Assembly: GCA_023301705.1 (NCBI GenBank)
Contig: JALZUE010000116.1
Location: forward strand, 1-47,200
Direction of reading: 5' to 3'
DNA: 47,200 bases
Origin: Alteromonadaceae bacterium
GTDB taxonomy: Bacteria > Pseudomonadota > Gammaproteobacteria > Enterobacterales > Alteromonadaceae
Shown: piece by piece, positions 1 to 8,640 of the stretch
Position numbering within the stretch: the first letter of the stretch is position 1
Layout: each line of letters starts with the position of its first letter
The notes under the pieces: model-generated
Told to the model about the DNA's origin: nothing
Seen by the model: the letters and a program-made list of their open reading frames with translations, nothing else
Databases searched by the model: none
Program-made: the position numbers and the translations under genes

Positions 1-124
1 TGTTCATCAATATATCATCGATAAATGTTAACCATTTAAATAATACATATATTATATAAAGCAGCGAATCATAGTAGTATTGTATTATTATTTTTTACAA
101 CACTTATAAAAGGATCTTAACACT

Positions 125-1981
125 ATGTTTAACAAAATCTTTTCTTGGTCATGGCGAATAATCAACTTTACTCGCTCTGTCATTCTCAATATTATATTTT
201 TCACATTACTCTTAATTTTTATTATTGGGTTAAGCACTAGCGAAACTAGTATTGAGATTCCCAAAAATGCAGCTTTAGTATTAAATTTACAAGGTAAAAT
301 TGTTGAACAAAAAAAATACATTAACCCTGCAGACGCATTTATGGCGGAAGCAATGTCACAACAACAAACTGATCCTGAAGTATTATTAAGTGACATTATA
401 GCGGTAATTGAGCATGCGAAAGACAATCCTAATATTAGTTTATTGGTTCTTCAATTAAATAAAATGCAAAGTAGCGGCTTGAGTAAGCTACAAGATATAG
501 CATTTGCTTTAGAAGATTTTAAAACCTCAGGCAAAGAAGTAATAGCAATAGGCGATCAATTTTCACAAGCTCAGTATTATCTCGCTAGTTTTGCCGACAA
601 TATATGGTTGAACCCCAAAGGATGGGTTTTATTTGAAGGCTTTAATCGCTACCAAACATACTTTAAAGGCGCCTTAGATAAACTTTCAGTTAATCCTCAT
701 GTTTTTCGTGTAGGTACTTATAAATCAGCCGTAGAGCCATTTATACGTAATAATATGTCTGAACAAGCCAAAGAAGCAAACTCATTATGGTTAAATGATT
801 TATGGCAACAATACAAAGAAGAGGTTGCTAAGCAACGTAATATTTCAATCAACAACTTTGACGATGATGCTTCCGTATTACTAGAAAAAATAAGCAAGGC
901 AAATGGTAGTGTCGCTGAATATGCATTAGCCAATAAGTGGGTTGATGCGCTTAAAACTCGTAACGAAATACGTAATGATTTAATTACTCGCGTAGGTAGT
1001 AATTATAATAATTCTTTTAAAAAAATACACTACCGTGATTACCTTGCATTAACTAAACAAGAAATATCTTTTGAAGTACCTAATACTGATAAAGTGGCGA
1101 TAGTCGTTGCTAAAGGTACTATTTTAAATGGTAAACAAAAGCCGGGTGCCATCGGTGGAACCAGTACCGCTGAATTATTACGTAAAGCCCGTTTAAATGA
1201 CAATATTAAAGCTGTTGTTTTACGTGTTGATAGCCCTGGTGGTAGTGCTTATGCTTCTGAAATTATTCGACAAGAAGTTGAATTATTAAAAGCCGCAGGA
1301 AAGCCTGTGATTGCTTCAATGGGAACATATGCAGCCTCAGGTGGCTATTGGATCTCAGCTCCTGCAGATAAAATTATCGCTTCCCCTTCAACCATAACCG
1401 GTTCTATTGGTATTTTTGGATTAATGATGACATTTGAGGAAACCTTAGCACAAGTTGGTATTTTTACTGATGGTGTAGGGACAACAGACTTAGGCGGCTT
1501 TAATCTAACACGCCCATTAAACAATAATATTGGACAATTAATTCAATTATCAATTAATCGTGGCTATCAGGACTTTATTGAACTGGTTGCAAATAATAGA
1601 AATATGACGGCTGAAGAAGTCGATAAAATTGCTCAAGGTAGGGTGTGGTCAGGTAAAAAAGCGAAAGAGCTTGGTCTAGTTGATGAACTAGGGAACTTAC
1701 AAACAGCCATTGATGCTGCAGCCGAACTTTCAGGTTTAGCAGATTATGAAACTATACTAATTGAAGAAGAAAAATCTAGTTTTGATAAGCTAATAGCTGA
1801 TGTTTTAGGCCAAACAAGTCAATTAGTTTTTAATTCAAGTGCTACGAGTGCAATAGAAAGTAACAATAATTTAGCGACCAATATCATTGAAAATTTAGAA
1901 AAACAAATAGGGAAGTTATCACAATATAACGACCCTAATGGCGCTTATGTATTATGTGTTAATTGTGAAGTAAGTCTGTAG
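125..1981 (+). CDS. sppA: Signal peptide peptidase SppA, 67K type (S49 protease)
   Basis: Inner-membrane serine protease that degrades signal peptides left after protein export. The 618-residue product has the long two-repeat architecture of E. coli SppA. It has one N-terminal membrane segment (about residues 18-41), then an N-terminal repeat carrying the general-base lysine (K200 in GTYKSAVEPF) and a C-terminal repeat carrying the nucleophile serine (S405 in YAASGGYW). Splitting the dyad over the two repeats is the known SppA arrangement (K209/S409 in E. coli). The ATG has an AGGA about 10 nt upstream. The gene stands alone and faces a minus-strand gene across a shared terminator. Family assignment is firm; the 124 bp upstream show no clear promoter. 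Confidence 0.96.
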   Translation: MFNKIFSWSWRIINFTRSVILNIIFFTLLLIFIIGLSTSETSIEIPKNAALVLNLQGKIVEQKKYINPADAFMAEAMSQQQTDPEVLLSDIIAVIEHAKDNPNISLLVLQLNKMQSSGLSKLQDIAFALEDFKTSGKEVIAIGDQFSQAQYYLASFADNIWLNPKGWVLFEGFNRYQTYFKGALDKLSVNPHVFRVGTYKSAVEPFIRNNMSEQAKEANSLWLNDLWQQYKEEVAKQRNISINNFDDDASVLLEKISKANGSVAEYALANKWVDALKTRNEIRNDLITRVGSNYNNSFKKIHYRDYLALTKQEISFEVPNTDKVAIVVAKGTILNGKQKPGAIGGTSTAELLRKARLNDNIKAVVLRVDSPGGSAYASEIIRQEVELLKAAGKPVIASMGTYAASGGYWISAPADKIIASPSTITGSIGIFGLMMTFEETLAQVGIFTDGVGTTDLGGFNLTRPLNNNIGQLIQLSINRGYQDFIELVANNRNMTAEEVDKIAQGRVWSGKKAKELGLVDELGNLQTAIDAAAELSGLADYETILIEEEKSSFDKLIADVLGQTSQLVFNSSATSAIESNNNLATNIIENLEKQIGKLSQYNDPNGAYVLCVNCEVSL

Positions 1982-1994
1982 TTAAAATGAAAAG

Positions 1995-2031
1995 CTACTG
2001 TGTTTATATAAAAATAATATAAACACAGTAG
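1995..2031. terminator. Bidirectional terminator between sppA and the DUF3461 gene
   Basis: A perfect 15-bp inverted repeat (1995-2009 with 2017-2031) encloses a 7-nt loop, 13 bp after the sppA stop and 25 bp after the stop of the convergent gene. On the minus strand it is followed by a T-rich run (CTTTTCATTTTAAC). On the plus strand the T tract is poor. It probably serves both convergent genes. Confidence 0.75.
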
Positions 2032-2056
2032 TATTAAAAGAGGTTGTATCGAAAAC

Positions 2057-2437
2057 TTATTCCATGGCTTCAATCTTAACTTTAATCTCTTTGATTTTAT
2101 TATGCACCACTTTTTCTAAATGGCTTAATTCTAACAGTAAGTCTTCTTTACTTGCTTTATATTTTACTTGTTTACCAACAATAGATTCTAACTCTTCCAT
2201 TGCAATCAGTAATGTTGACGATGGCTCTTCAACATTTTCATAATTTTGCCTGCCGCCATCCGTTAGTACTGCTTTACTAGAACGTCCAAATTTGAACTTT
2301 TTACTTTTGGGAAGAAAAGAGCCTTTCTCTCGATGATAATTAATTTTTAATACATCTTGACCGTTTTCCAAACGTAAAGAGAATTTTTCAATATCTTTAT
2401 AACTAGTGACTCCCATTGATTGCAGTACTGGATACAT
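2057..2437 (-). CDS. DUF3461 family protein, function unknown
   Basis: Small soluble protein of 126 residues. The N-terminus (MYPVLQSMGV) and the block KGSFLPKSKKFKFGR match the DUF3461 family of gammaproteobacteria, recognised from memory of its conserved start and its basic K/F-rich core. The second half is charged and probably helical, possibly a short coiled coil (about residues 85-126). There are no catalytic motifs, signal peptide or membrane segments. It is a single gene, convergent with sppA. No function can be assigned. Confidence 0.8.
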   Translation of the reverse strand: MYPVLQSMGVTSYKDIEKFSLRLENGQDVLKINYHREKGSFLPKSKKFKFGRSSKAVLTDGGRQNYENVEEPSSTLLIAMEELESIVGKQVKYKASKEDLLLELSHLEKVVHNKIKEIKVKIEAME

Positions 2438-2564
2438 AACTATTTCCTCTATTTATTATTGGTAATTTCGTATGTAGTGCGACTATCTAGCTATTTGGGC
2501 CCACACCTTTTATTATTTATCATGTTATTAAAAGATTGTATTTAAAATGTCTTAAACACATAAA

Positions 2565-2583
2565 TGACTATTTTAAATAGTCA
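2565..2583 (-). terminator. Putative terminator of the hexitol operon
   Basis: Perfect 9-bp inverted repeat around one base (TGACTATTT-T-AAATAGTCA on the plus strand), 12 bp beyond the stop of the SorC-type regulator, the last gene of the operon. Downstream on the minus strand is only moderately T-rich, so termination efficiency is uncertain. The near-zero loop means a real hairpin would open a few central pairs. Confidence 0.5.
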
Positions 2584-2595
2584 CTATCATTACGC

Positions 2596-3555
2596 TTAAT
2601 CTATTGTTAATAAGCGCTCTGCTGTGTATTCATTCGTTATTAAGCCATTAATAAACTTAGAACGAAGTCCGCCTAATATTGCGTAAACTTTATCTTCACC
2701 AGCAGCTATGGCGTAAACCGGTTTAGTAGAATTTGCAATTAATGATGTGCTGGCAACACGTTCATTAACGTCACAATCAAGTAAACTACCATTTTTATCA
2801 AAAACCCAGCCTATCATTTCACCTACTGCCCCTTGTGCTTGTAGTTCTTCAATTTCTTTTGCCAGTAAAAAACCATCTTGATAAAGCGGTGAATTTAACC
2901 CTAAATTGCCAACCCCCACAAAGGTTACATCGGCTTGCGCTGCTAGCTGTAAATTACTCGCAATATGATGTTGATTATGTAGCTGCTCTTTATCTTTTTT
3001 ATTGCGTGATAATACAGGTAAAGGCATTGGGTAATGTTTAGCTTTAATATGCTCTGCCATATGCATAACCACGTCATAAGACGAAGCTGAGCCATTAGAG
3101 GCCATATTACCCAGTAGCGCAACAATTTGATGTTGCTCACATTTCATAATAGAGAGTTCGTCAACACAAGCTCTTAATACTCGACCTGTTCCCATCGCTA
3201 ACACTTGAGGTTCTGGAGATCTAAGGTGTAACTCAATAACACTCGCCCCTGCTTGTGCAAGCCCTAATGTTGATAATGGATCTGAGTCAATACTAGGAAC
3301 AACCCGACAAAAATTTAAACCAAAACGCTGTTTTAATTTAACTTTTAAATCCATACATTTAGCTATTGGGTGCTCTAATCTTACTTTGATAAGACCTTCA
3401 CTTACCGATAAAGCAACCATACGTTGGGCTGATTGACGAGAGACATTCAATTTTTTAGCAATTTCTTCTTGTGTTTTACCCGCAACGTAATACATCCAGC
3501 CAGCTCTTGCTGCATCATCAAGCTTTCTTGTTTCTACATTTGAACGTTTAGCCAC
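2596..3555 (-). CDS. SorC-family sugar-binding transcriptional regulator (hexitol operon)
   Basis: DNA-binding regulator of 319 residues. An N-terminal helix-turn-helix (about residues 15-55, KTQEEIAKKLNVSRQSAQRM) precedes the large SorC/DeoR-type sugar-phosphate-binding domain (GTGRVLRACVDEL, VGVGNLG, the IAGGxxK-like segment IAAGEDKVYAILGGLRS). The start is GTG; a strong AGAGAGGT lies in the last codons of the HAD gene upstream, with only 3 bp between the genes. Being the last gene of the polyol transport operon, it is presumably the local regulator responding to a phosphorylated sugar or polyol. Effector and sense of control are inferred. Pseudomonas mannitol operons use an AraC-type MtlR instead. 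Confidence 0.9.
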   Translation of the reverse strand: MAKRSNVETRKLDDAARAGWMYYVAGKTQEEIAKKLNVSRQSAQRMVALSVSEGLIKVRLEHPIAKCMDLKVKLKQRFGLNFCRVVPSIDSDPLSTLGLAQAGASVIELHLRSPEPQVLAMGTGRVLRACVDELSIMKCEQHQIVALLGNMASNGSASSYDVVMHMAEHIKAKHYPMPLPVLSRNKKDKEQLHNQHHIASNLQLAAQADVTFVGVGNLGLNSPLYQDGFLLAKEIEELQAQGAVGEMIGWVFDKNGSLLDCDVNERVASTSLIANSTKPVYAIAAGEDKVYAILGGLRSKFINGLITNEYTAERLLTID

Positions 3556-3558
3556 AAC

Positions 3559-4272
3559 TTACCTCTCTATTGGAAATGATGAATTAAGTGAAGGGTAATG
3601 AAGAAAAAATTCACGCCAATGCTTTAATTTATTTATTGCACCAACAGATTTATTAATTTCAGTCGCTCTATTTTTCATATGACTAGCTCCAACATAATGT
3701 AAAACATTCATACTTGCTGCCAAAGCAGCTTTAATACCCGTAGGAGAATCTTCTATTACTAAACAGTTTTTATACGATATACCCATTTTATCTGCAGCAT
3801 GCAAAAATAAATCTGGTGCGGGTTTGCCATGTTTTACTTCACTAGACGTAAATACCTTATCGATAAAAAAGTCATTAAGCTTCGTTGTAGTAAGCGATGT
3901 TTTTACCTTTTCAGGGCTACCGCTTGTCGCGACACAGCTTTTAACATTCAACTGAGATAGAAACCACATTAAATCTTTTGTAGATTCAAGCTCTTCTATA
4001 AAAACTTGTTTAAGTTTATCTCTATAGCTAAAACGGAATTCATTCGTTAACGTTACTGAAAAATCTTCAAATACTTTGTTAGTCACATGTTCAAAGTTAT
4101 AACCTAAAAAGTGTTCAAAAAAATAATCAGCGCTAACGTTTGCGCCAAGCTCTTTTAGCATATCTAACAAAACGCGCTGACTTAATATTTCACTATCAAC
4201 CAGAACACCATCACAATCGAATATTATTAATTCTATAGGAGAGCTCTCATGTGAGGCGATTGGCTGAATCAT
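3559..4272 (-). CDS. HAD-superfamily phosphatase, beta-phosphoglucomutase-like subgroup
   Basis: Soluble 237-residue haloacid-dehalogenase-fold hydrolase. Motif I is DCDGVLVDSE (about residues 19-28) with the nucleophile and acid/base aspartates; motif II lies in CVATSGSPEKV; the motif III lysine is in VKHGKPAPDLFLHAA; motif IV is VIEDSPTGIKAA. A helical cap inserted after motif I fits subclass I enzymes that act on small sugar phosphates. It lies between the polyol dehydrogenase (34-bp gap) and the SorC regulator (3-bp gap), so it probably dephosphorylates a sugar or polyol phosphate linked to hexitol use, or clears a toxic phosphorylated by-product. The exact substrate cannot be read from sequence. 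Confidence 0.88.
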   Translation of the reverse strand: MIQPIASHESSPIELIIFDCDGVLVDSEILSQRVLLDMLKELGANVSADYFFEHFLGYNFEHVTNKVFEDFSVTLTNEFRFSYRDKLKQVFIEELESTKDLMWFLSQLNVKSCVATSGSPEKVKTSLTTTKLNDFFIDKVFTSSEVKHGKPAPDLFLHAADKMGISYKNCLVIEDSPTGIKAALAASMNVLHYVGASHMKNRATEINKSVGAINKLKHWREFFLHYPSLNSSFPIER

Positions 4273-4306
4273 AGTATTTATACTTCTTAATTAAATGTTA
4301 TACACA

Positions 4307-5776
4307 TTAACTATTAATATAATAAGTTAATGTAGATTTAGTATCAGAATCTCCTAACATATTTAACCAAAAACTAAAGTGAGTAGAGAAATTCTTATTT
4401 GTACTAATTATTCCAAATATATCATTCATTTGCAAAAATTCAGTAGGTTCATTATGTGCTAAACGCGCTTGCTTCATTAAACGAGTCGCTTGTGGATCAT
4501 CAAGGATTAAATCATTTGCTGGATCACTACTGACGTAACAGAGGTGACACCACAACGCAACTACCAACGCAAGCCCTTTACAGTCTTTACCTTGTTCTAT
4601 ATTTGCAGCAATAATGGGAAAAATGAATTTAGGTAAACGGTTTGATGCATCTTGGCAAAGTCGTGCAACTGTATCTCGTACTTCAGGATTAGAGAATCGT
4701 GTTTCGATAATAGAAATATATTCATTAACATCAACCCCGGGTACTTCTGGTAAAGTCGCAATCACTTCTTCTGTCACTAGCTTTTTAAAGTATGACTTTA
4801 TTAGTGTATTACTCATAACATCATGAACGAATGAAATACCTAATAACGCTCCTGGATAAGCAATCGACGCATGGCCACCATTTAACACTCTTAACTTCAA
4901 TAATTCATACGGCGCAACATCATCAACAAATTGAGCTCCTACCTTTTCTAATGGCGGTCTACCGTTAACAAAATTATCTTCTAAAACCCATTGTCTAAAA
5001 GGTTCACAAAAAACAGGTGCTTTATCTTCAATATCAAACAAAGCAGCTAAACGATCTCGTTCTGCATCAGAGGTTGCGGGCGTAATACAATCAACCATAG
5101 AGTTAGGAAACGTAACATTGCTATCAATCCAACTGGCTAAATCAGCATTAATTGCTTTAGCCATTTCGTGAATAGCACGCTTTGTCACGTCACCATTATG
5201 TGGAATATTATCACAAGATAAAACAGTAAAAGGCGAAATATTATGCTCTCTTCGATAGTTCAATGCATGAATAATTAAACCAAAAACAGTCAGCGGCTGG
5301 GCAAGGTTATTAATATCTTGTTGTATTTCAGGATGATTTAAATCAAAACTGCCTGTTTTGTCATCCATAAAGTAACCGCCTTCAGTTATTGTTAATGATA
5401 CGATTCTTATATCATCTCCAATTAAAGCATTAATCAATGTTTGAGCATCGTTCTCAATAAAGTCGATCATCGAAGCACTGATTTGTGCGGTTAAGTTATT
5501 ACTATCGAGCTCAACAACAGTTGTTAACCAATCTTGTTGCTTTAACTTATCCCTCATTACAGCGTCATACGATTTAATACCAGCACCACGTATTCCCCAA
5601 TCAAGCGCAATACCTTTATTAAAAAGTTCATGCATATACATTGCTTGATGGGCTCGGTGAAAATTACCAATACCAATATGAATAATACCCGCCGTCAATT
5701 CCTTTCGATTATAATTAGGAACTTTAACTTTAGTAGATAACTGTTCAAGTGATTGATTATTTAGGTTTATTGCCAT
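4307..5776 (-). CDS. mtlD: Mannitol/polyol 2-dehydrogenase (long-chain polyol dehydrogenase)
   Basis: NAD-dependent oxidation of D-mannitol (or a related hexitol or pentitol) to the 2-ketose, D-fructose. The 489 residues match the long-chain polyol dehydrogenase family. The dinucleotide-binding loop is GIGNFHRAHQ (about residues 35-44), and the catalytic signature K-x4-N-x2-H is present as K294, N299 and H302 (KLRVLNGGHAS), one residue offset from Pseudomonas fluorescens mannitol 2-dehydrogenase (K295/N300/H303). It sits directly after the ABC importer genes and before the HAD phosphatase on the same strand. The symbol follows Pseudomonas usage; E. coli mtlD is a different, phosphate-specific enzyme. 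Fructuronate or tagaturonate reductases are relatives, but the transporter context favours a polyol. Confidence 0.9.
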   Translation of the reverse strand: MAINLNNQSLEQLSTKVKVPNYNRKELTAGIIHIGIGNFHRAHQAMYMHELFNKGIALDWGIRGAGIKSYDAVMRDKLKQQDWLTTVVELDSNNLTAQISASMIDFIENDAQTLINALIGDDIRIVSLTITEGGYFMDDKTGSFDLNHPEIQQDINNLAQPLTVFGLIIHALNYRREHNISPFTVLSCDNIPHNGDVTKRAIHEMAKAINADLASWIDSNVTFPNSMVDCITPATSDAERDRLAALFDIEDKAPVFCEPFRQWVLEDNFVNGRPPLEKVGAQFVDDVAPYELLKLRVLNGGHASIAYPGALLGISFVHDVMSNTLIKSYFKKLVTEEVIATLPEVPGVDVNEYISIIETRFSNPEVRDTVARLCQDASNRLPKFIFPIIAANIEQGKDCKGLALVVALWCHLCYVSSDPANDLILDDPQATRLMKQARLAHNEPTEFLQMNDIFGIISTNKNFSTHFSFWLNMLGDSDTKSTLTYYINS

Positions 5777-5848
5777 TTTTATTTGCTCATTAAATTAATT
5801 CTTTGTGCCAAGTGGCACAAAGAAAGTTTATGTAAAACTATCAATAGA

Positions 5849-6856
5849 TTAATTAAGTTCTAATCTGACACCATCTTTATCAAAATGATGAATTTTGCTA
5901 GGATCAACACTCAAATAAATTTTATCACCATAATTTAATGCACATTCACCATCAGCTCTAACCGTGAACGTTTCTGCACTGTCTAATTGAACATGTAAAA
6001 AAGTTTCAGAACCAAGGTGTTCAGTGACACCAACCGTGCCACTCCACATACCTTCAGTATCAGATATTTGAATATGCTCTGGTCTCACGCCAAGCGTAGT
6101 CACTTCCTGATTTTCAGGTACAGAAACATCAATAAAATTCATTTTAGGAGAACCAATAAAACCTGCAACAAACTTGTTATTTGGTTTGTTATAAAGCTCT
6201 AAAGGAGTACCTACTTGCTCAATAATACCACCATTAAATACGGCAATACGATCAGCCATAGTCATTGCTTCCACTTGATCATGTGTTACGTAGATCATGG
6301 TTGTTGCAAGGTTTTTATGAAGCTCTGATATTTCTAAACGCATATTTACTCGCAAAGAGGCATCAAGATTCGATAATGGCTCATCAAACAAGAAAGCAGA
6401 TGGTTGACGAACAATTGCTCGACCTATTGCAACACGCTGACGTTGTCCACCAGATAATTGACCAGGCTTACGGTCTAGGTAGGTGTCTAGATTTAAAATT
6501 TTAGCTGCATTAGCAATCTTTTTATCAATTTCATCTTGCGGCATTTTTGCTCGCTTTAATGGAAAAGCGATATTATTACGAACACTCATATGCGGATAAA
6601 GTGCATATGACTGAAACACCATAGCTAAACCTCGTTTAGCTGGAGGTGTCGATGTCGCATCTTCGCCATCGATATCAATACGACCGCTAGTTGTATCTTC
6701 TAGGCCTGCAATCATACGTAGCAATGTCGATTTACCACAACCTGACGGACCAACAAAAACAATGAACTCTCCATCTCTAATCTCTAAATCGATTGGTTTA
6801 ATAACATTGACAGGACCAAAGCTTTTTGTAACTTGTTTTAATGTAATATTGCCCAT
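5849..6856 (-). CDS. mtlK: ABC transporter ATP-binding protein, MalK/MtlK type
   Basis: Cytoplasmic ATPase that powers hexitol import. The 335 residues have a complete nucleotide-binding domain: Walker [10 protein letters not shown] (36-44), Q-loop FQSYALYP, signature LSGGQ (134-138), Walker B FLFDEP (155-160) and switch histidine H192. A C-terminal TOBE-type regulatory region follows (about 235-335), as in MalK, UgpC and SmoK. An AGGAGA ribosome site lies just before the ATG, and the gene follows the second permease with an 11-bp gap. The MalK-like C-terminal half is the part that in relatives contacts regulators. Substrate class is inferred from the adjacent polyol dehydrogenase. Confidence 0.95.
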   Translation of the reverse strand: MGNITLKQVTKSFGPVNVIKPIDLEIRDGEFIVFVGPSGCGKSTLLRMIAGLEDTTSGRIDIDGEDATSTPPAKRGLAMVFQSYALYPHMSVRNNIAFPLKRAKMPQDEIDKKIANAAKILNLDTYLDRKPGQLSGGQRQRVAIGRAIVRQPSAFLFDEPLSNLDASLRVNMRLEISELHKNLATTMIYVTHDQVEAMTMADRIAVFNGGIIEQVGTPLELYNKPNNKFVAGFIGSPKMNFIDVSVPENQEVTTLGVRPEHIQISDTEGMWSGTVGVTEHLGSETFLHVQLDSAETFTVRADGECALNYGDKIYLSVDPSKIHHFDKDGVRLELN

Positions 6857-6867
6857 TTGAAAATCTC

Positions 6868-7698
6868 CTATTTAACTGCGCCGAAACTTAATCCGCGCAC
6901 TAATTGTTTTTGACTAAACCAACCAATAATAAGAATTGGTAAAACTGCCATTGCAGAAGCTGCAGATAATTTGGCATAAAATAAGCCTTCAGGGCTTGAG
7001 TAACTAGCAATAAACGCAGTTAAAGGCGCAGCATTAGCGGCACTTAAAATAAGTGTCCAAAATGCTTCATTCCAAGATAAAATCACATTTAATAATAATG
7101 TTGATGCTATACCTGGTAATGCAATTGGCAGTAGAACATAAAAAATTTCATCAAATATAGTAGCGCCATCCATGCGTGAAGCTTCTAATACTTCATTAGG
7201 AATTTCTTTAAAATATGTATATAACATCCATACCATAATCGGCAGGTTGATTAATGTCATCACAATCACTAAACCCGTTTTTGTGTCTAACAAACCAAAG
7301 TTACGAAATAATAAGTAAATTGGAATTAATACACCTACTGGTGGTAACATTTTTGTTGATAACATCCACATCAATAAGTTTTTAGTTCGGTTAGTTGGTA
7401 CAAATGCCATTGACCAAGCAGCCGGTATAGCAATTAATAACCCCAGTAAACTCGAACCTAGTGAAATAACAATTGAATTCCAAAAGTGTGTAAAGTAAGG
7501 CGATCTAGATAATACTTCACTATAATTCTCTATTGTCCAATCAAACATAAACAAGCTAGGCGTTGCTGATATAGCCTCTGCTTCTGTTTTAAAACTGGTG
7601 ATTAATGTCCATAATATTGGGAAAAATATTAAGCCACTAATACTCCAAGCTAAAAAGGTATAAATAATTTTTGATTTATTTGTGCTATTTATAGCCAT
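6868..7698 (-). CDS. mtlG: ABC transporter inner-membrane permease, MalG/MtlG type
   Basis: Second membrane subunit of the polyol importer, 276 residues with about six transmembrane helices. The cytoplasmic EAA loop that docks onto the ATPase is [20 protein letters not shown], with the invariant glycine seven residues after EAS. The C-terminus [16 protein letters not shown] is the typical MalG-family ending. Its ribosome site GGAGGG is embedded in the last codons of the preceding permease gene, and only 2 bp separate the two genes, so translation is probably coupled. Confidence 0.93.
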   Translation of the reverse strand: MAINSTNKSKIIYTFLAWSISGLIFFPILWTLITSFKTEAEAISATPSLFMFDWTIENYSEVLSRSPYFTHFWNSIVISLGSSLLGLLIAIPAAWSMAFVPTNRTKNLLMWMLSTKMLPPVGVLIPIYLLFRNFGLLDTKTGLVIVMTLINLPIMVWMLYTYFKEIPNEVLEASRMDGATIFDEIFYVLLPIALPGIASTLLLNVILSWNEAFWTLILSAANAAPLTAFIASYSSPEGLFYAKLSAASAMAVLPILIIGWFSQKQLVRGLSFGAVK

Positions 7699-7700
7699 GA

Positions 7701-8573
7701 TTAACCCTCCAAGTTTTTGCCAATTAGGCGCATTAAGAAAATAGCAACAATGTTGGCAATAATAACAGCTACAATACCACCGGCTGAACCACCACCCACA
7801 TCAAACTGTAATAAAGATTGAGTATAAATAAGGTAAGTTATATTCGTTGAAGCATAGCCAGGCCCACCACTCGTGGTTACTAATATTTCAGCAAATATCG
7901 ATAATAAAAAGATTGTTTCAATTAAAATAACGGCAGTAATTGCACGTGATAAATGTGGTAACACCATGTAATAAAACTTACTAAATGGACCAGCGCCATC
8001 TAGATCTGCGGCTTCTAACTGCTCTCTATCTAACGATTGAATAGAAGTCAGTAATATCAGCGTTGCAAATGGTAACCACTGCCATGAAACAATAAAGATA
8101 ATTGATAACAAAGGAATTTCCGCGAAGAAATCAATTGGCGTTACGCCTATCCACGTAGCAAAATGTGCAAATAAACCATTAACGGGGTTCATTAGCATAT
8201 TTTTCCAAACTAATGCAGATACTGTAGGCATAACGAAGAACGGAGCAAGCACCATAATTCGAACATAATTACGGCCCCAAATTGCTTGATCAAGCAAAAT
8301 AGCTAAACCAATGCCGCCGCCTAATGTAATAAGTAAAACACCACCAACTAATAATAATGTATTGAAAAATGATTCAATAAACGCTGGATCGGTGATAAAA
8401 AATTCATAATTTAAAAATCCAATAAATGGATTATCACCAGGGCTAAGTAAGTTGTAATCTAAGAACGAAAAGTACAGTGTCATAGACAACGGTACTATCA
8501 TCCAAGCCAACAGCAATATTACTGAAGGAAATAACATTATCTTAGCTAGTGAACGAGAATTTGTCGTAGCCAT
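7701..8573 (-). CDS. mtlF: ABC transporter inner-membrane permease, MalF/MtlF type
   Basis: First membrane subunit of the polyol importer, 290 residues and about six transmembrane helices. The EAA loop reads EAADLDGAGPFSKFYYMVLP. It lacks the long extra N-terminal part of E. coli MalF and so resembles the short sugar/polyol permeases such as MtlF and SmoF. It follows the binding-protein gene with a 67-bp gap that contains a hairpin plus T run, likely lowering membrane-subunit expression relative to the binding protein. The start ATG has an AAGG 8 nt upstream. Confidence 0.93.
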   Translation of the reverse strand: MATTNSRSLAKIMLFPSVILLLAWMIVPLSMTLYFSFLDYNLLSPGDNPFIGFLNYEFFITDPAFIESFFNTLLLVGGVLLITLGGGIGLAILLDQAIWGRNYVRIMVLAPFFVMPTVSALVWKNMLMNPVNGLFAHFATWIGVTPIDFFAEIPLLSIIFIVSWQWLPFATLILLTSIQSLDREQLEAADLDGAGPFSKFYYMVLPHLSRAITAVILIETIFLLSIFAEILVTTSGGPGYASTNITYLIYTQSLLQFDVGGGSAGGIVAVIIANIVAIFLMRLIGKNLEG

Positions 8574-8596
8574 ATGAGAAACCTTATAAATGTATT

Positions 8597-8625
8597 AAAA
8601 ATGGGCAAGTAATATTACCTACCCA
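8597..8625 (-). terminator. Intercistronic attenuator between mtlE and mtlF
   Basis: On the minus strand the segment 8625-8602 folds on itself almost perfectly (TGGG at one end, CCCA at the other, centre GTAATATTAC, two G-T wobbles) and is followed at once by five T residues (8601-8597). It starts 16 nt after the mtlE stop. The position and form match the hairpins that partly terminate transcription after binding-protein genes in ABC operons. Confidence 0.7.
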
Positions 8626-8640
8626 CATGTACAACTAACC

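Noticed and set aside
88-426. Open frame of 112 codons on the minus strand opposite the sppA start
   Set aside because: It is antisense to a confidently identified gene, has no ribosome site and encodes a low-complexity Cys/Ile/Leu-rich product with no family resemblance.
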